From NCBI GenBank assembly GCA_045537905.1, contig JAZSQJ010000070.1, forward strand, positions 10,360 through 74,359: a stretch of 64,000 nt of DNA, written 5' to 3'. Positions within the stretch are counted from its first letter, which is position 1, and each line of letters starts with the position of its first letter. Under the pieces are notes generated by a model that saw nothing but the letters and a program-made list of their open reading frames with translations, did no database searches and was not told the DNA's origin. The DNA comes from SIG636 sp045537905 (GTDB lineage Bacteria > Bacillota > Clostridia > Oscillospirales > CAG-382). Of this stretch, positions 18,107 to 26,883 are shown one piece after another. The position numbers were made by a program, and so were the translations under genes.

Positions 18107-19324
18107 TTATTCCCCCTCCTCAGACAAAAGCTCATCAAGGTAAGCAGAGTCAGCACGGACGCCCCCTGCGATAACGGTGCCGGCCTTTATATCAAGACCG
18201 GAGCCTATAAGGGCAATGCCCTTGCCGCTTTCCTTAGAGTCACCTACACGGGCGTTTACGCCAACGGTGGTGTCGCTATCCATTATAGAATACTCTACGG
18301 TAGCGTTTTCGGATATCACACAGTCACGCATAATAATACTGTCCTTAACAACGGCACCCTTGGCAACCTTTACGCCGCCTGAGAGCACGCTGTTGATAAC
18401 CGTGCCGTATATCTCACAGCCGCCCGTAATAAGGCTGTTTTCAACGGTCGCACCGTAACCCAGAAAATGGGGTGGGTTGGACTGGTGCCTGGAGAAGATA
18501 CGCCAGCTGGGATTGTTAAGGTTAAGGGAGGGACGGTCACCCAGAAGGTCCATATTAGCCTCCCACAGAGAGTCGATAGTACCTACGTCCTTCCAATAGC
18601 CCTTGAAGGGATAGGCATAAAGGCTTTCCCCTGCGCCCAGCATAGCGGGGATAACGTTTTTACCAAAGTCCTTATCGCTGTTTTCGTCTGCCTCGTCAGC
18701 TATAAGATACTCGTACAGCTTATCCTTGGAGAAAACGTATACACCCATAGACGCCTTGGTGCTCTTGGGATTCTTGGGCTTTTCCTCAAACTCGTAAACA
18801 CGCATATCGTCCGTGGTGTTCATTATACCGAAACGGCTTGCCTCGGACAGAGGCACGTCTATTACCGCAATGGTACAAGCAGCACCCTTACGCTTGTGAT
18901 ACTCAACCATTGCGCTGTAATCCATCTTGTAAATGTGGTCGCCCGATAGCACTACTACGTAGTCGGGGTCGTATTTATCAAGAAAATGCAGGTTTTGATA
19001 AATAGCATTTGCGGTGCCCTTGTACCAATCGGCACGCTTTTGCCCCTGATAAGGAGGCAAAACGGTAACACCGCCAAAGGTACGGTCCATATCCCAGGGC
19101 TGACCGTTGCCTATGTATTCGTTAAGAGCCAAAGGCTGATACTGGGTAAGAACACCTACCGTATCTATGCCCGAATTGATGCAGTTGGAAAGGGTAAAGT
19201 CAATAATCCTGTACTTGCTGCCAAAGGATACCGCAGGCTTTGCCACACGCTGAGTAAGCAAATAAAGCCTACTGCCTTGTCCTCCTGCCAGAAGCATTGC
19301 CACACATTCTTTCTTTTTAATCAC
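18107..19324 (-). CDS. glgC: Glucose-1-phosphate adenylyltransferase, catalytic subunit
   Basis: 405 residues. The catalytic signature GGQGSRLYLLTQRVAKPAVS is at about 14-33, with YKGTANAIYQN, LSGDHIYKMDY and the FEEKPKNPKSTKASMGVYVF region. It makes ADP-glucose, the committed step of bacterial glycogen synthesis. The start is a GTG whose bases overlap the glgB stop (GTGA), so translation is coupled to glgB. Confidence 0.97.
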   Translation of the reverse strand: MIKKKECVAMLLAGGQGSRLYLLTQRVAKPAVSFGSKYRIIDFTLSNCINSGIDTVGVLTQYQPLALNEYIGNGQPWDMDRTFGGVTVLPPYQGQKRADWYKGTANAIYQNLHFLDKYDPDYVVVLSGDHIYKMDYSAMVEYHKRKGAACTIAVIDVPLSEASRFGIMNTTDDMRVYEFEEKPKNPKSTKASMGVYVFSKDKLYEYLIADEADENSDKDFGKNVIPAMLGAGESLYAYPFKGYWKDVGTIDSLWEANMDLLGDRPSLNLNNPSWRIFSRHQSNPPHFLGYGATVENSLITGGCEIYGTVINSVLSGGVKVAKGAVVKDSIIMRDCVISENATVEYSIMDSDTTVGVNARVGDSKESGKGIALIGSGLDIKAGTVIAGGVRADSAYLDELLSEEGE

Positions 19325-21198
19325 GCCTTCTCATTCCCTTCAATTCTCTTTATTATAGTAAAGCCCATAGGCGGTACCAGTATGTTTATACCGTAGCCGC
19401 CGTACTGTTTTACAGCTTTTCGTGGTACTTTGTTTGTTACACCGCCGCCGCCGTATTTTACCTCGTCGCTGCTGAACACCTCACGGTACATACCCTCACT
19501 GCTGAGAGGAATATGATACTGCCTTTGAACGGGAGCAAAGTTTATTACAACGGTAAGCTCGCTACCGTTTTTAGCGATGCGGTTATATAACAGGGTGTTT
19601 TCGTTTTTCCTGTCGGAGTCTATCCAGCGGAAGCCTCTGTAGTCTCCGTCCTGCTCCCAAAGCTCAGGATTTTCAAGGTAAAACGCATTAAGGTCTGCTA
19701 CATAGGTCTGGAACTTGGCGTGCATATCGTAGCCCAGCATAAACCACTCCAGAGAGTCGTCAAAGTCCCATTCCTTAAACTGGGCAAACTCACTGCCCAT
19801 AAAGGTAAGCTTCTTGCCCGGGTGGGTCATCATATAACCCATATACGCCCTTGCGCAGGCGAATTTTTGGTAGTAGTCCCCTGCCATCTTGTCTATAAGC
19901 GACTTTTTGCCCTGTGCCAGCTCCCCGTGGTGGAGAGGGATAATAAACCTTTCGTCAAAAGCACACAGGAAGGAATACTTCAAATTTTCGTGTATGTCCT
20001 TACGGTAAAAGGGGTCGTAGGTTACGTATTTAAGGGTGTCGGGAGCGAAGCTTGCGTTCCACTTAAGGTCAAAGCAAAGCCCGTCCTTTTTGGTCATATG
20101 GGGATAGTCCGTATTTTCCTCTGCTATAAGCATTACGTCGGGATAATAGTTTTTCATCTCGCCGCCCAGCTTTTTGAAGAAATGTATAGACTGGACGTTT
20201 ATACTTGAACCGTCGGGATTAGGGTTCCACTCCCCTGCCTCACGGCCGTAGTCAAGATGCAGCATAGAGCTTAGTGCCGTTGCACGGAGCCCGTCTATAT
20301 GATACTTATCCGCCCAGAACATTGCGTTTGATACAAGGAAGCACTGCACCTCGTTCCTAGCTACGTCAAAGCATCTTGTATCCCAGTTTTTCTGCTCCTT
20401 ACGGTCCTCGCCCTGATACTCGTACAGGGGTCCGCCGTCAAACTCGTAAAGCCCGTGGGCGTCCTTAGGAAAATATGCGGGAACCCAGTCCAGTATAACG
20501 CCTATACCCACAGAGTGCATTTTGTTAACGAAATACATAAAGTCGTGAGGGGTACCGAAACGGGAGGTGGGAGCGTAATATCCGCATATCTGATAACCCC
20601 AGGAGACATCAAAGGGATGCTCCATTATAGGCAAAAGCTCAATATGAGTGTAACCCATACGCTTAACGTATGCCGCCAGTCTGTCAGCCAGCTCCCTGTA
20701 ATTAAGGAAGCCGCCGTCTGCACTCCGTTGCCAGGAGCCAAGATGCACCTCGTATATATTTATGGGTACAGCAGGCATCTCACCGTCCTTAAGGCAATTG
20801 TACTTCTTCGCTCTGAAGTCCATATAGCCCTTGTCGGTCCACTCAAAGCCATCCAGATTATAAAGACGGGAGGCTGTACTGCTCATAGTCTCAGAAAAGA
20901 ACGCATAGGGGTCTGCCTTGAAACGGCGTACACCGTCACGCTCGATTATATATTTATATCTGTCGCCCTTACCTATAGGAAAGCCCTTGAGAGTTATGCT
21001 CCACACATCGCCGTTGTTGGTCATAGGTATGTCCGCCTTCCAGCCGTTGAAATCACCGGCTATATACACGGCGTCGGCGTTGGGTGCCCATACTCGGAAT
21101 GTATATACACCCTTACTCTCCCTGTGTGCGCCCAGATATTCGTATGCTTTATAGTTTGTACCCTGCTTAAACAGGTACAACGCAAGATCGTTTTCCAT
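19321..21198 (-). CDS. glgB: GlgB-like branching enzyme with degenerate active site (probable pseudoenzyme)
   Basis: 625 residues, full length, with N-terminal CBM48 (about 20-110), GH13_9 barrel and C-terminal beta domain. The family is clear from IYEVHLGSW, MEHPFDVSWGYQ and FMGSEFAQFKEWD. The catalytic residues are not kept. The region I DWVPAHF is DWVPAYF (Y242). The nucleophile motif GLRVDAV is GLRATAL, with Thr307 for Asp. PxSHDEVVHGK is PLHHGELAQGK, with Gly425 for the transition-state Asp. Only Glu360 (IAEENT) remains. The frame is intact with no stop or shift, so it is maintained as a protein. It is probably unable to branch glucan, and may bind glucan or GlgC/GlgA instead (inference). 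It lies second in the operon, 17 bases after the WG-repeat gene. Confidence 0.9.
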   Translation of the reverse strand: MENDLALYLFKQGTNYKAYEYLGAHRESKGVYTFRVWAPNADAVYIAGDFNGWKADIPMTNNGDVWSITLKGFPIGKGDRYKYIIERDGVRRFKADPYAFFSETMSSTASRLYNLDGFEWTDKGYMDFRAKKYNCLKDGEMPAVPINIYEVHLGSWQRSADGGFLNYRELADRLAAYVKRMGYTHIELLPIMEHPFDVSWGYQICGYYAPTSRFGTPHDFMYFVNKMHSVGIGVILDWVPAYFPKDAHGLYEFDGGPLYEYQGEDRKEQKNWDTRCFDVARNEVQCFLVSNAMFWADKYHIDGLRATALSSMLHLDYGREAGEWNPNPDGSSINVQSIHFFKKLGGEMKNYYPDVMLIAEENTDYPHMTKKDGLCFDLKWNASFAPDTLKYVTYDPFYRKDIHENLKYSFLCAFDERFIIPLHHGELAQGKKSLIDKMAGDYYQKFACARAYMGYMMTHPGKKLTFMGSEFAQFKEWDFDDSLEWFMLGYDMHAKFQTYVADLNAFYLENPELWEQDGDYRGFRWIDSDRKNENTLLYNRIAKNGSELTVVINFAPVQRQYHIPLSSEGMYREVFSSDEVKYGGGGVTNKVPRKAVKQYGGYGINILVPPMGFTIIKRIEGNEKA

Positions 21199-21215
21199 GT
21201 CAAAACACCTCTTTG

Positions 21216-22427
21216 TTAAGACAGTTTATTTATAACGTAGTAACCGTATTTTTGTGCATAAGCCAGTATAACCCCGTCAGAGCAACCGCTTATGCTGTCA
21301 AAAACGGCAGGTATTATCAGCTTGCCCTTAAGGTCTATCATACCGTAGGTGCCCTCTGCGGTGCGTACCGCTGCCAGCCCTTCGCTGAACGCCTTGGCGT
21401 CGTCATAGTCGGGATTGCTTATCCACTTGCCGTCAAAGGACATATAGCCGTAGCCCGAAGGCCCCTTGAGAAGGATGGCTCCGTCAGAATAAGCACAAAC
21501 CGTAAAGCCTGAGGGCATATCCATAACAGTGCCGTCTGTCCTCAGCATTACCTCAGCTCCCTCGGCAGTGCGTGCCCTGGTTATACCGTTCTTTACAAAA
21601 TAGTATCCGATAGCAGAAGCGTTTTCCGTATCTGCACCGAAATAGCTGCTTGTAATTATTGTGCCCTGTTCGTCAAACAGATACAGACGGTTATCCTCAT
21701 CAATTGCTATGCAATACCCCTCGGACATACCGTATACATCCTTATACTCGGGTAATACAACGACGTTACCGTTGCTACGCTTGCGGAGACCGTAAGCGCC
21801 ATCCTGCTTAAACACCTCGTAGTCCCTGTCGTAGCCTGCAAGGTATGCCGCCTGCTCACAGTAAATGCCCTTATCCAGGTTGTAGCTATCGTACTCACAG
21901 GGGACAAGGATACCGTTTTTATAATAGGCGTGGCTGCCGTCCTTAACAAACAGAGGCGCGCCGTCCTCACTTCTCAGATAGGTCAGTTCCCAGCCGTTTA
22001 TCACGGAGGAGATATCCTTAAGCCCGCTGTCATACACGGCTTTAACACTGCCCGCCTCGGATTTAATCAAAAAGCCCATACGGAGAGCCAGGTCAGCCCC
22101 GCCAACACTGCCTATACCTGCCATAGAGCAGGATGCAAGATAGGCGCCCTCACCGTATACGCCCGTAAAGGGGACCGAACCCTCAGGGGCCTTTGGCAAG
22201 GAAGCGATAAAGGTAGCCGCCGTTACTGCGGGCTTTTGAGTCTGCGAAGCGTCAGGCTCCTCCTCGGGAGCTGTGTCGCCGCCGCCGTTACCCCTCGTAT
22301 CAAGATAAGAGGCGTCCATAAAAGGAAGCTTTCCCACGTGAAAGCCGTAGACCGTAAGTGCCGTACAAAGGAGCAACAGGATTGCACCAATATATTGTAA
22401 AAGTCCTGTAATCAATCTTTTCTTCAT
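21216..22427 (-). CDS. WG-repeat membrane-anchored protein
   Basis: 403 residues. An N-terminal membrane anchor or uncleaved signal (about 5-27) is followed by an acidic Pro/Thr linker (about 47-70) and beta-rich WG-type repeats, for example YGLRKRSNGNVVVLPEYKDV, YGYMSFDGKWISNPDYDDAK and YGMIDLKGKLIIPAVFDSI. WG repeats are common in clostridial surface proteins of unknown role. It is the first gene of the glycogen operon, directly after the promoter. No strong ribosome binding site is visible before its ATG, and a duplicated 11-base motif occupies that space. Confidence 0.8.
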   Translation of the reverse strand: MKKRLITGLLQYIGAILLLLCTALTVYGFHVGKLPFMDASYLDTRGNGGGDTAPEEEPDASQTQKPAVTAATFIASLPKAPEGSVPFTGVYGEGAYLASCSMAGIGSVGGADLALRMGFLIKSEAGSVKAVYDSGLKDISSVINGWELTYLRSEDGAPLFVKDGSHAYYKNGILVPCEYDSYNLDKGIYCEQAAYLAGYDRDYEVFKQDGAYGLRKRSNGNVVVLPEYKDVYGMSEGYCIAIDEDNRLYLFDEQGTIITSSYFGADTENASAIGYYFVKNGITRARTAEGAEVMLRTDGTVMDMPSGFTVCAYSDGAILLKGPSGYGYMSFDGKWISNPDYDDAKAFSEGLAAVRTAEGTYGMIDLKGKLIIPAVFDSISGCSDGVILAYAQKYGYYVINKLS

Positions 22428-22436
22428 ATAAAAATA

Positions 22437-22469
22437 CCGTTAACACTCTATATAAATTCCGTTAACACT
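22437..22469 (-). promoter_or_regulatory. Duplicated AGTGTTAACGG motif in the glycogen operon leader
   Basis: CCGTTAACACT occurs at 22437-22447 and 22459-22469, a 22-base period, each copy preceded by TATAAA-like sequence. Both lie between the operon promoter and the first ATG. Two helical turns of spacing fits a repressor or activator site; an RNA-level role is also possible. Confidence 0.45.
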
Positions 22470-22527
22470 ACGCTGTTTTCCGTCCGCATCTTACGACCGG
22501 ACACAGTTACAGCATTATTCAGATACT

Positions 22528-22556
22528 AGTATACACCAAACTGGCGTAATTTGCAA
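22528..22556 (-). promoter_or_regulatory. Promoter of the glycogen operon
   Basis: Minus-strand TTGCAA (22556-22551), 17-base spacer, TATACT (22533-22528). It would give a leader of roughly 90 bases before the WG-repeat gene. Confidence 0.65.
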
Positions 22557-22650
22557 TAGTTTTTATATGGTAAATTGCTTATATTTCGTCCTTACCGGAG
22601 GAAGAAATTATTAAAAATAGTAATTAATTAAACTTTTTTTGAAAAAACTA

Positions 22651-22679
22651 TTTACAACGGACCGTTTTTGTGGTATTAT
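22651..22679 (+). promoter_or_regulatory. Promoter of rpsO-pnp
   Basis: TTTACA (22651-22656), 17-base spacer, TATTAT (22674-22679). Confidence 0.7.
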
Positions 22680-22685
22680 GGCAAA

Positions 22686-22814
22686 GTTATGGGACAAAGC
22701 TCATAACGAGAAATAGTACGGTTGGCTCGGTTTACAGGACACAGGGGCGCTTTGTCGTTCTGCTTCACCCACCTTTTGCCAAGCTTTCCCGCATAATTTT
22801 ACGGAGGTGAAACC
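22686..22814 (+). promoter_or_regulatory. Structured 5' leader of rpsO, possible S15 autoregulatory site
   Basis: About 130 bases of untranslated RNA precede rpsO. It starts with a hairpin GTTATG...CATAAC (about 22687-22708), and a GGCAAAG near the start can pair with CTTTTGCC near 22773-22780. The GGAGGTG ribosome binding site is at the 3' end. Ribosomal protein S15 represses its own mRNA in several bacteria through varied leader structures. This leader is a candidate by position and length only. The other part of this gene-free stretch (22428-22650) holds the glycogen operon promoter and leader motif. Confidence 0.35.
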
Positions 22815-23081
22815 ATGATATCCAAGGAAACAAAACAGGCTATTATCAACGAGTATGCAATTCACGAAGGTGACACAGGTTCTCCTGAGGTTCAGATCGC
22901 AGTACTCACCAACAGAATCAATTCCCTTACCCAGCACCTTAAGGCCAATCCCCACGACCATCACTCCAGAAGAGGTCTTCAGCAGATGGTTGGTAAGAGA
23001 AAGAAGTTCCTTAACTACCTTATCAAGAACGATATTAGCCGTTACCGTTCCATTATCGAAAGACTTGGTCTGAGAAAGTAA
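22815..23081 (+). CDS. rpsO: 30S ribosomal protein S15
   Basis: 88 residues. It contains GDTGSPEVQIAVLTNRINSL and the HHSRRGLQQMVGKRKKFLNY block typical of S15, which binds 16S rRNA in the platform of the 30S subunit. GGAGGTG precedes the ATG. It lies 16 bases upstream of pnp, the usual pairing. Confidence 0.98.
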   Translation: MISKETKQAIINEYAIHEGDTGSPEVQIAVLTNRINSLTQHLKANPHDHHSRRGLQQMVGKRKKFLNYLIKNDISRYRSIIERLGLRK

Positions 23082-23097
23082 GAGAGAAGAATTTAGT

Positions 23098-25188
23098 ATG
23101 TTTGAAAAGTACAAGGTTTTTGAAACCACCTTTGCCGGCAGACCTTTTATAGTAGAAACCGGCAAAATGGCGCAGCTTGCCAACGGCTCCTGCCTTGTTC
23201 GCTACGGTGATACTGCTATTCTTGCTACTGCTACCGCTTCCAAGGCTCCCCGTGACGGGATAGATTTTCTTCCCCTGTCCGTTGACTTTGAAGAAAGGCT
23301 TTATTCAGTAGGCAGAATCCCCGGCAGCTGGAACAGACGCGAGGGCCGCCCCGGTCAGAGTGCCATCCTTACAAGCCGTGTTATCGACCGCCCCATAAGA
23401 CCTCTTTTCCCCAAGGATCTGAGGAACGACGTTGTTCTTAATCTTATGGTTATGTCTGTTGACCCCGACTGCTCTCCCGAAATTGCAGGTATGATAGGTG
23501 CGTCCATCGCCCTTTCTATCTCCGACATTCCGTGGAACGGTCCTATCGCAGGCGCTTCTATCGGTTTGGTAGACGGTGAGCTTGTGGTTAACCCCACGGC
23601 TGAACAAAAGGAAAAGAATGAGCTTGAGCTTACCGTTGCTGCCTCTAAGCAGAAGGTAGTAATGATAGAAGCAGGCGCTAAGGAAGTTGACGACGATAAG
23701 GTTTACGAAGGCATTATGCTTGCACATGAGGTTATCAAGCCCATGATCGACTTTATCGACGGCATCGTTGCTGAAATTGGCAAGGCTAAGTTTGAATATC
23801 CCTCCTGCGAGGTTGACCACGATCTGTTTGACAGAATTGAGGCTATGGTTGCAGAGGACGTTAAGGCTGCCCTTGATACCGACGACAAGAGCGTAAGAGA
23901 TGCAAGACTTCAGCCCATATACGAGCGTGTTTATGCCGAGCTTGAGGAAGACTATCCCGACAGCAAGGTTATGATCGACGAGTGTATGTACAAGCTCCAG
24001 AAGAAGATCGTTCGTCATTGGCTTCTTACCGAACAGAAGCGTGTTGACGGCAGAAGAATGGACGAGATCCGTCCTCTTGCCGCAGAGGTTGGTCTTCTTA
24101 CCCGTACCCACGGTTCGGGTATGTTTACCAGAGGTCAGACTCAGGTATTCTCTATCGCTACCCTTGCACCTATCAGGGAGCAGCAGCTTCTTGACGGTAT
24201 AGATGCTGAGGATACAAAGCGTTATATGCATCACTATAATATGCCCGGCTTCTCCGTTGGTGAGGCTAAGGCATCCAGAAGTCCCGGCAGACGTGAGATC
24301 GGTCACGGCGCTCTTGCTGAAAGATCTCTTGAGCCCGTTCTTCCTTCCAAGGAGGACTTCCCCTATGCTATCCGTGTTGTATCTGAGGTTATTTCCTCTA
24401 ACGGCTCTACCTCTCAGGCATCCGTTTGCGGCTCTACCCTTGCACTTATGGATGCAGGTGTTCCGATCACTGCTCCTGTTGCAGGTATCTCCTGCGGTCT
24501 TATCACCGAGGGTGAGAGATGGATGACTATGATTGACATTCAGGGCCTTGAGGACTTCTTTGGCGATATGGACTTTAAGGTTGCCGGTACCAAGAAGGGT
24601 ATCACATCTATCCAGATGGACCTTAAGATTGACGGTCTTACACCTGAGATTATCCGTTCCGCGCTGGACACCACCCGCAAGGGCAGATTCTATATCATCG
24701 ACGATGTAATCACTCCCTGCATCGCTGAGCCCAGAGAGGACGTTTCTGAATACGCTCCCAAGATGATCTCCACCAAGATACCCGTGGACAAGATCCGTGA
24801 GGTTATCGGTACCGGTGGTAAGGTTATCCAGAAGATTTGCGCTGATACCGGTGCAAAGATTGATATCGAGGACGATGGCTCTGTATTCATCGCCGCTGTA
24901 GACAAAGAAGCAGGCTACAAGGCGCTTGAAATAGTTAAGGCTATCGCTTTCGACCCCGAGGTTGGTACCATTTTCGTGGGCAAGGTTACCAGAATTCTTA
25001 CCTTCGGTGCTTTCGTTGAGTTTGCACCCGGCAAGGAAGGTCTTGTTCACATCTCCAAGCTCGATAAGAAGCGTATCGCTAAGTGTGAAGACGTTGTTTC
25101 CGTAGGCGACGAGATTAAGGTTAAGGTTATCGAAATCGACGACCAGGGCAGAATAAATCTCTCCCGCAAGGACGCTCTTGACGACTAG
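23098..25188 (+). CDS. pnp: Polyribonucleotide nucleotidyltransferase (PNPase)
   Basis: 696 residues. Two RNase PH-like domains are joined by an alpha-helical region; the phosphate-binding second core has SSNGSTSQASVCGSTLALMD near residue 435. A KH domain follows (about 552-612, IREVIGTGGKVIQKIC), then an S1 domain (about 620-692, GAFVEFAPGKEGLVHISKL). It degrades RNA 3' to 5' using phosphate and acts with the RNA degradosome. No ribosome binding site stronger than AGAGAAG is seen, so coupling to rpsO is likely. Confidence 0.98.
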   Translation: MFEKYKVFETTFAGRPFIVETGKMAQLANGSCLVRYGDTAILATATASKAPRDGIDFLPLSVDFEERLYSVGRIPGSWNRREGRPGQSAILTSRVIDRPIRPLFPKDLRNDVVLNLMVMSVDPDCSPEIAGMIGASIALSISDIPWNGPIAGASIGLVDGELVVNPTAEQKEKNELELTVAASKQKVVMIEAGAKEVDDDKVYEGIMLAHEVIKPMIDFIDGIVAEIGKAKFEYPSCEVDHDLFDRIEAMVAEDVKAALDTDDKSVRDARLQPIYERVYAELEEDYPDSKVMIDECMYKLQKKIVRHWLLTEQKRVDGRRMDEIRPLAAEVGLLTRTHGSGMFTRGQTQVFSIATLAPIREQQLLDGIDAEDTKRYMHHYNMPGFSVGEAKASRSPGRREIGHGALAERSLEPVLPSKEDFPYAIRVVSEVISSNGSTSQASVCGSTLALMDAGVPITAPVAGISCGLITEGERWMTMIDIQGLEDFFGDMDFKVAGTKKGITSIQMDLKIDGLTPEIIRSALDTTRKGRFYIIDDVITPCIAEPREDVSEYAPKMISTKIPVDKIREVIGTGGKVIQKICADTGAKIDIEDDGSVFIAAVDKEAGYKALEIVKAIAFDPEVGTIFVGKVTRILTFGAFVEFAPGKEGLVHISKLDKKRIAKCEDVVSVGDEIKVKVIEIDDQGRINLSRKDALDD

Positions 25189-25201
25189 TAAAGAACAAAT
25201 T

Positions 25202-25235
25202 AAGGAGTTGCGAGAAATCGCAACTCCTTTTGTTT
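25202..25235 (+). terminator. Terminator of rpsO-pnp
   Basis: A 12-base stem starting AAGGAGTTGC with a GAAA loop, followed by TTGTTTG. The stem shares AGGAGTTGC/GCAACTCCT with the terminator duplicated around the element at 26637-26907. Confidence 0.85.
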
Positions 25236-25274
25236 GTCATATTTTTTAGACAATTCCCCTAAGCTAAAAACGCT

Positions 25275-26177
25275 TTAACTATTCCCCATCCAAATACCAA
25301 ACAATACGCCTAATACAACACACACCGCTATAAACACAAAACATCCTATAAGATTATTTCTGTTTTCCTTGCGTTGAGCTTCAAGCTTCTCGTTATAACG
25401 CTGGTTAAGCTCGGCAATCTTTTCTTCAGCGTTAACAGTGGAATCAAGAGCGGCTAATCTTCTGTAATAACCGGATATTACAGACACACGGTTTTCATTT
25501 AGTCCGCTTTCCTCTACTGCTTTTATCAAATATTTTAGTATATTGATTTTATAGTTTTTATTTTGCAGTTTTTCCTCAAGACTTGAAAGAGTGTTACGCA
25601 TTTCTATTTGCAGAGAATCAAAAAGATTATAGGTTTGCTGCCTGTCATCAGTTGTGCTGGTAACGCCGTTAACTGTTTTTCTGGTGGTGTTGTAGACAAA
25701 GCTACTGCCTCTCATTGCGTTAACATCAGAGAGAATTTGAGTTACGAGCTTATACTGCTCGTCTTCCTTGCTTACATCAAAGTGATCGTCAATTATGCTT
25801 ACGCTTTTATTAAGCACCTTGAATGCCGCCTGACGCTTATACAGATCCGAATCTACAAGGGTTTGCTTTGCCTTACCGAAGGCACTGTAGAAAATTGCCT
25901 CGATGTTTGTAGGGTCTTCCTGCTCTGCAAGGTTGTAGTACTTTTCAACCTCTGCCCAGTCTTCCTTTTCCTTGGCTCTTCTTGCGTTTTGCAGATACTT
26001 TTGCACCATTGCAGAATTATCAACGGTAACAGTACCCTTAACGTCAACTGTGCCCTCGATCATCATTTTCTTTGCTTCCTCAGGGCTGTACTTAGTGCCG
26101 CAGTTTTGGCACACGAACATCCCGTCTACCTTAGCAAAATCGTTGCCTGAACACATTTCGCAAACAATAGCTTTCAT
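25275..26177 (-). CDS. Zinc-ribbon/TPR-like protein with C-terminal membrane anchor
   Basis: 300 residues. An N-terminal zinc ribbon is formed by CEMC (6-9) and CQNCG (about 23-27). A helical, TPR-like stretch with KEKEDWAEVEKYYNLAEQED (about 70-89) and a long coiled region follow. One membrane helix lies at about 275-296 with a short tail. The layout (ribbon, helical repeats, tail anchor) suggests a cytoplasmic scaffold tethered to the membrane; function unknown. It has a consensus promoter and is divergent from the HTH gene. Confidence 0.7.
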   Translation of the reverse strand: MKAIVCEMCSGNDFAKVDGMFVCQNCGTKYSPEEAKKMMIEGTVDVKGTVTVDNSAMVQKYLQNARRAKEKEDWAEVEKYYNLAEQEDPTNIEAIFYSAFGKAKQTLVDSDLYKRQAAFKVLNKSVSIIDDHFDVSKEDEQYKLVTQILSDVNAMRGSSFVYNTTRKTVNGVTSTTDDRQQTYNLFDSLQIEMRNTLSSLEEKLQNKNYKINILKYLIKAVEESGLNENRVSVISGYYRRLAALDSTVNAEEKIAELNQRYNEKLEAQRKENRNNLIGCFVFIAVCVVLGVLFGIWMGNS

Positions 26178-26228
26178 TTTACGGTTTCCTTTCGTTTTTT
26201 CGTCCTCGCAGGAACTTTTCTTCCTACG

Positions 26229-26257
26229 ATTATACAGTATATCTTCCTGTTTGTCAA
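26229..26257 (-). promoter_or_regulatory. Promoter of the zinc-ribbon/TPR gene
   Basis: Minus-strand TTGACA (26257-26252), 17-base spacer, TATAAT (26234-26229): a full consensus promoter. Confidence 0.8.
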
Positions 26258-26277
26258 CACTAAATAGGTATTATAAT
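26251..26277 (+). promoter_or_regulatory. Probable promoter of the HTH regulator, overlapping the divergent promoter
   Basis: TTGTCA (26251-26256), 15-base spacer, TATAAT (26272-26277). The -35 boxes of the two divergent promoters share bases, so the regulator could control both genes (inference). Confidence 0.5.
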
Positions 26278-26307
26278 TCTTATATACAAGAATTTGGAGG
26301 AAGAATA

Positions 26308-26631
26308 ATGCTTATTTATAACTTAAACGATATAGGAAACCGACTTTTGGAGGCAAGAAAAAAGCTTGGGTACACCCAAGCAGAGGTAGCAGAGCGGGCA
26401 GGGATTTCAGACAGAACCTACGCCGATATAGAAAGAGGCACGGTCAATATGCGCCTTTTGACCTTTTTACAGATATGCACCTGTCTTAAAGTTACGCCCA
26501 ATGATATTGTAACAAAAGAGGAACCGACGGTTGACGAAAAGGTGTTTATTGACGCTTTGGGCGGACTAACCAACAAGCAAAAAAACGATGCTTTGAAAAT
26601 ACTGTCTGTTTTTATAGAGTCTATAAAATAA
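26308..26631 (+). CDS. XRE-family helix-turn-helix regulator
   Basis: 107 residues. The HTH domain spans about 8-65: LLEARKKLGYTQAEVAERAG, ISDRTYADIERGT and MRLLTFLQICTCLKVTPNDI. A short C-terminal helical tail follows. The ATG at 26308 is chosen because GGAGGAAG sits 8 bases before it. It is divergent from the zinc-ribbon/TPR gene and converges on the pilus operon. It may repress its own promoter, or regulate either neighbour. Confidence 0.88.
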   Translation: MLIYNLNDIGNRLLEARKKLGYTQAEVAERAGISDRTYADIERGTVNMRLLTFLQICTCLKVTPNDIVTKEEPTVDEKVFIDALGGLTNKQKNDALKILSVFIESIK

Positions 26632-26636
26632 AAATC

Positions 26637-26660
26637 AGGAGTTGCAACACTGCAACTCCT
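26637..26660. repeat. Left copy of 24-bp terminator hairpin flanking the second element
   Basis: Arm AGGAGTTGC, loop AACACT, arm GCAACTCCT. It repeats at 26884-26907 with one loop base changed (T to C). It begins 5 bases after the HTH stop codon. Confidence 0.88.
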
Positions 26661-26883
26661 CAGCTTGATGACAAACCTTGTCATCAAGCTGGCAGAGCGC
26701 TGAGAAAGAGTGCAGACAAGACGAACCGAGGCGATAACTGTACTAAGTACTGTGAGCCGAGGTTCATTTTGAACGTAAAAACAAATAAAATGCAGAAAAT
26801 TCAGGGAAGGCATCCCTGAATTTTCTACTTTAATATAATTGTATTTTGTTTTTTTCGTGTTCTGTGCCTTTGTCAGCGGTCTG
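26661..26883 (-). mobile_element. 223-bp terminator-targeting MITE-like element, copy B (inverted)
   Basis: Reverse complement of the element at 8706-8929, matching end to end: terminal hairpin with CAGCTTGATGACAA arms first, CAGACCGCTGACAAAGG end last (26883 inward). Differences are scattered. In the central AGAAAATTCAGG hairpin the loop has changed while the arms still pair, so the fold is conserved. The flanking 24-bp direct repeats are the local terminator and differ in sequence from those of copy A. Like copy A it lies between two convergent genes. Confidence 0.75.

Noticed and set aside
23305..25050. Long open frame antisense to pnp
   Set aside because: Shadow of pnp; no domain, no ribosome binding site, and the sense gene is certain.
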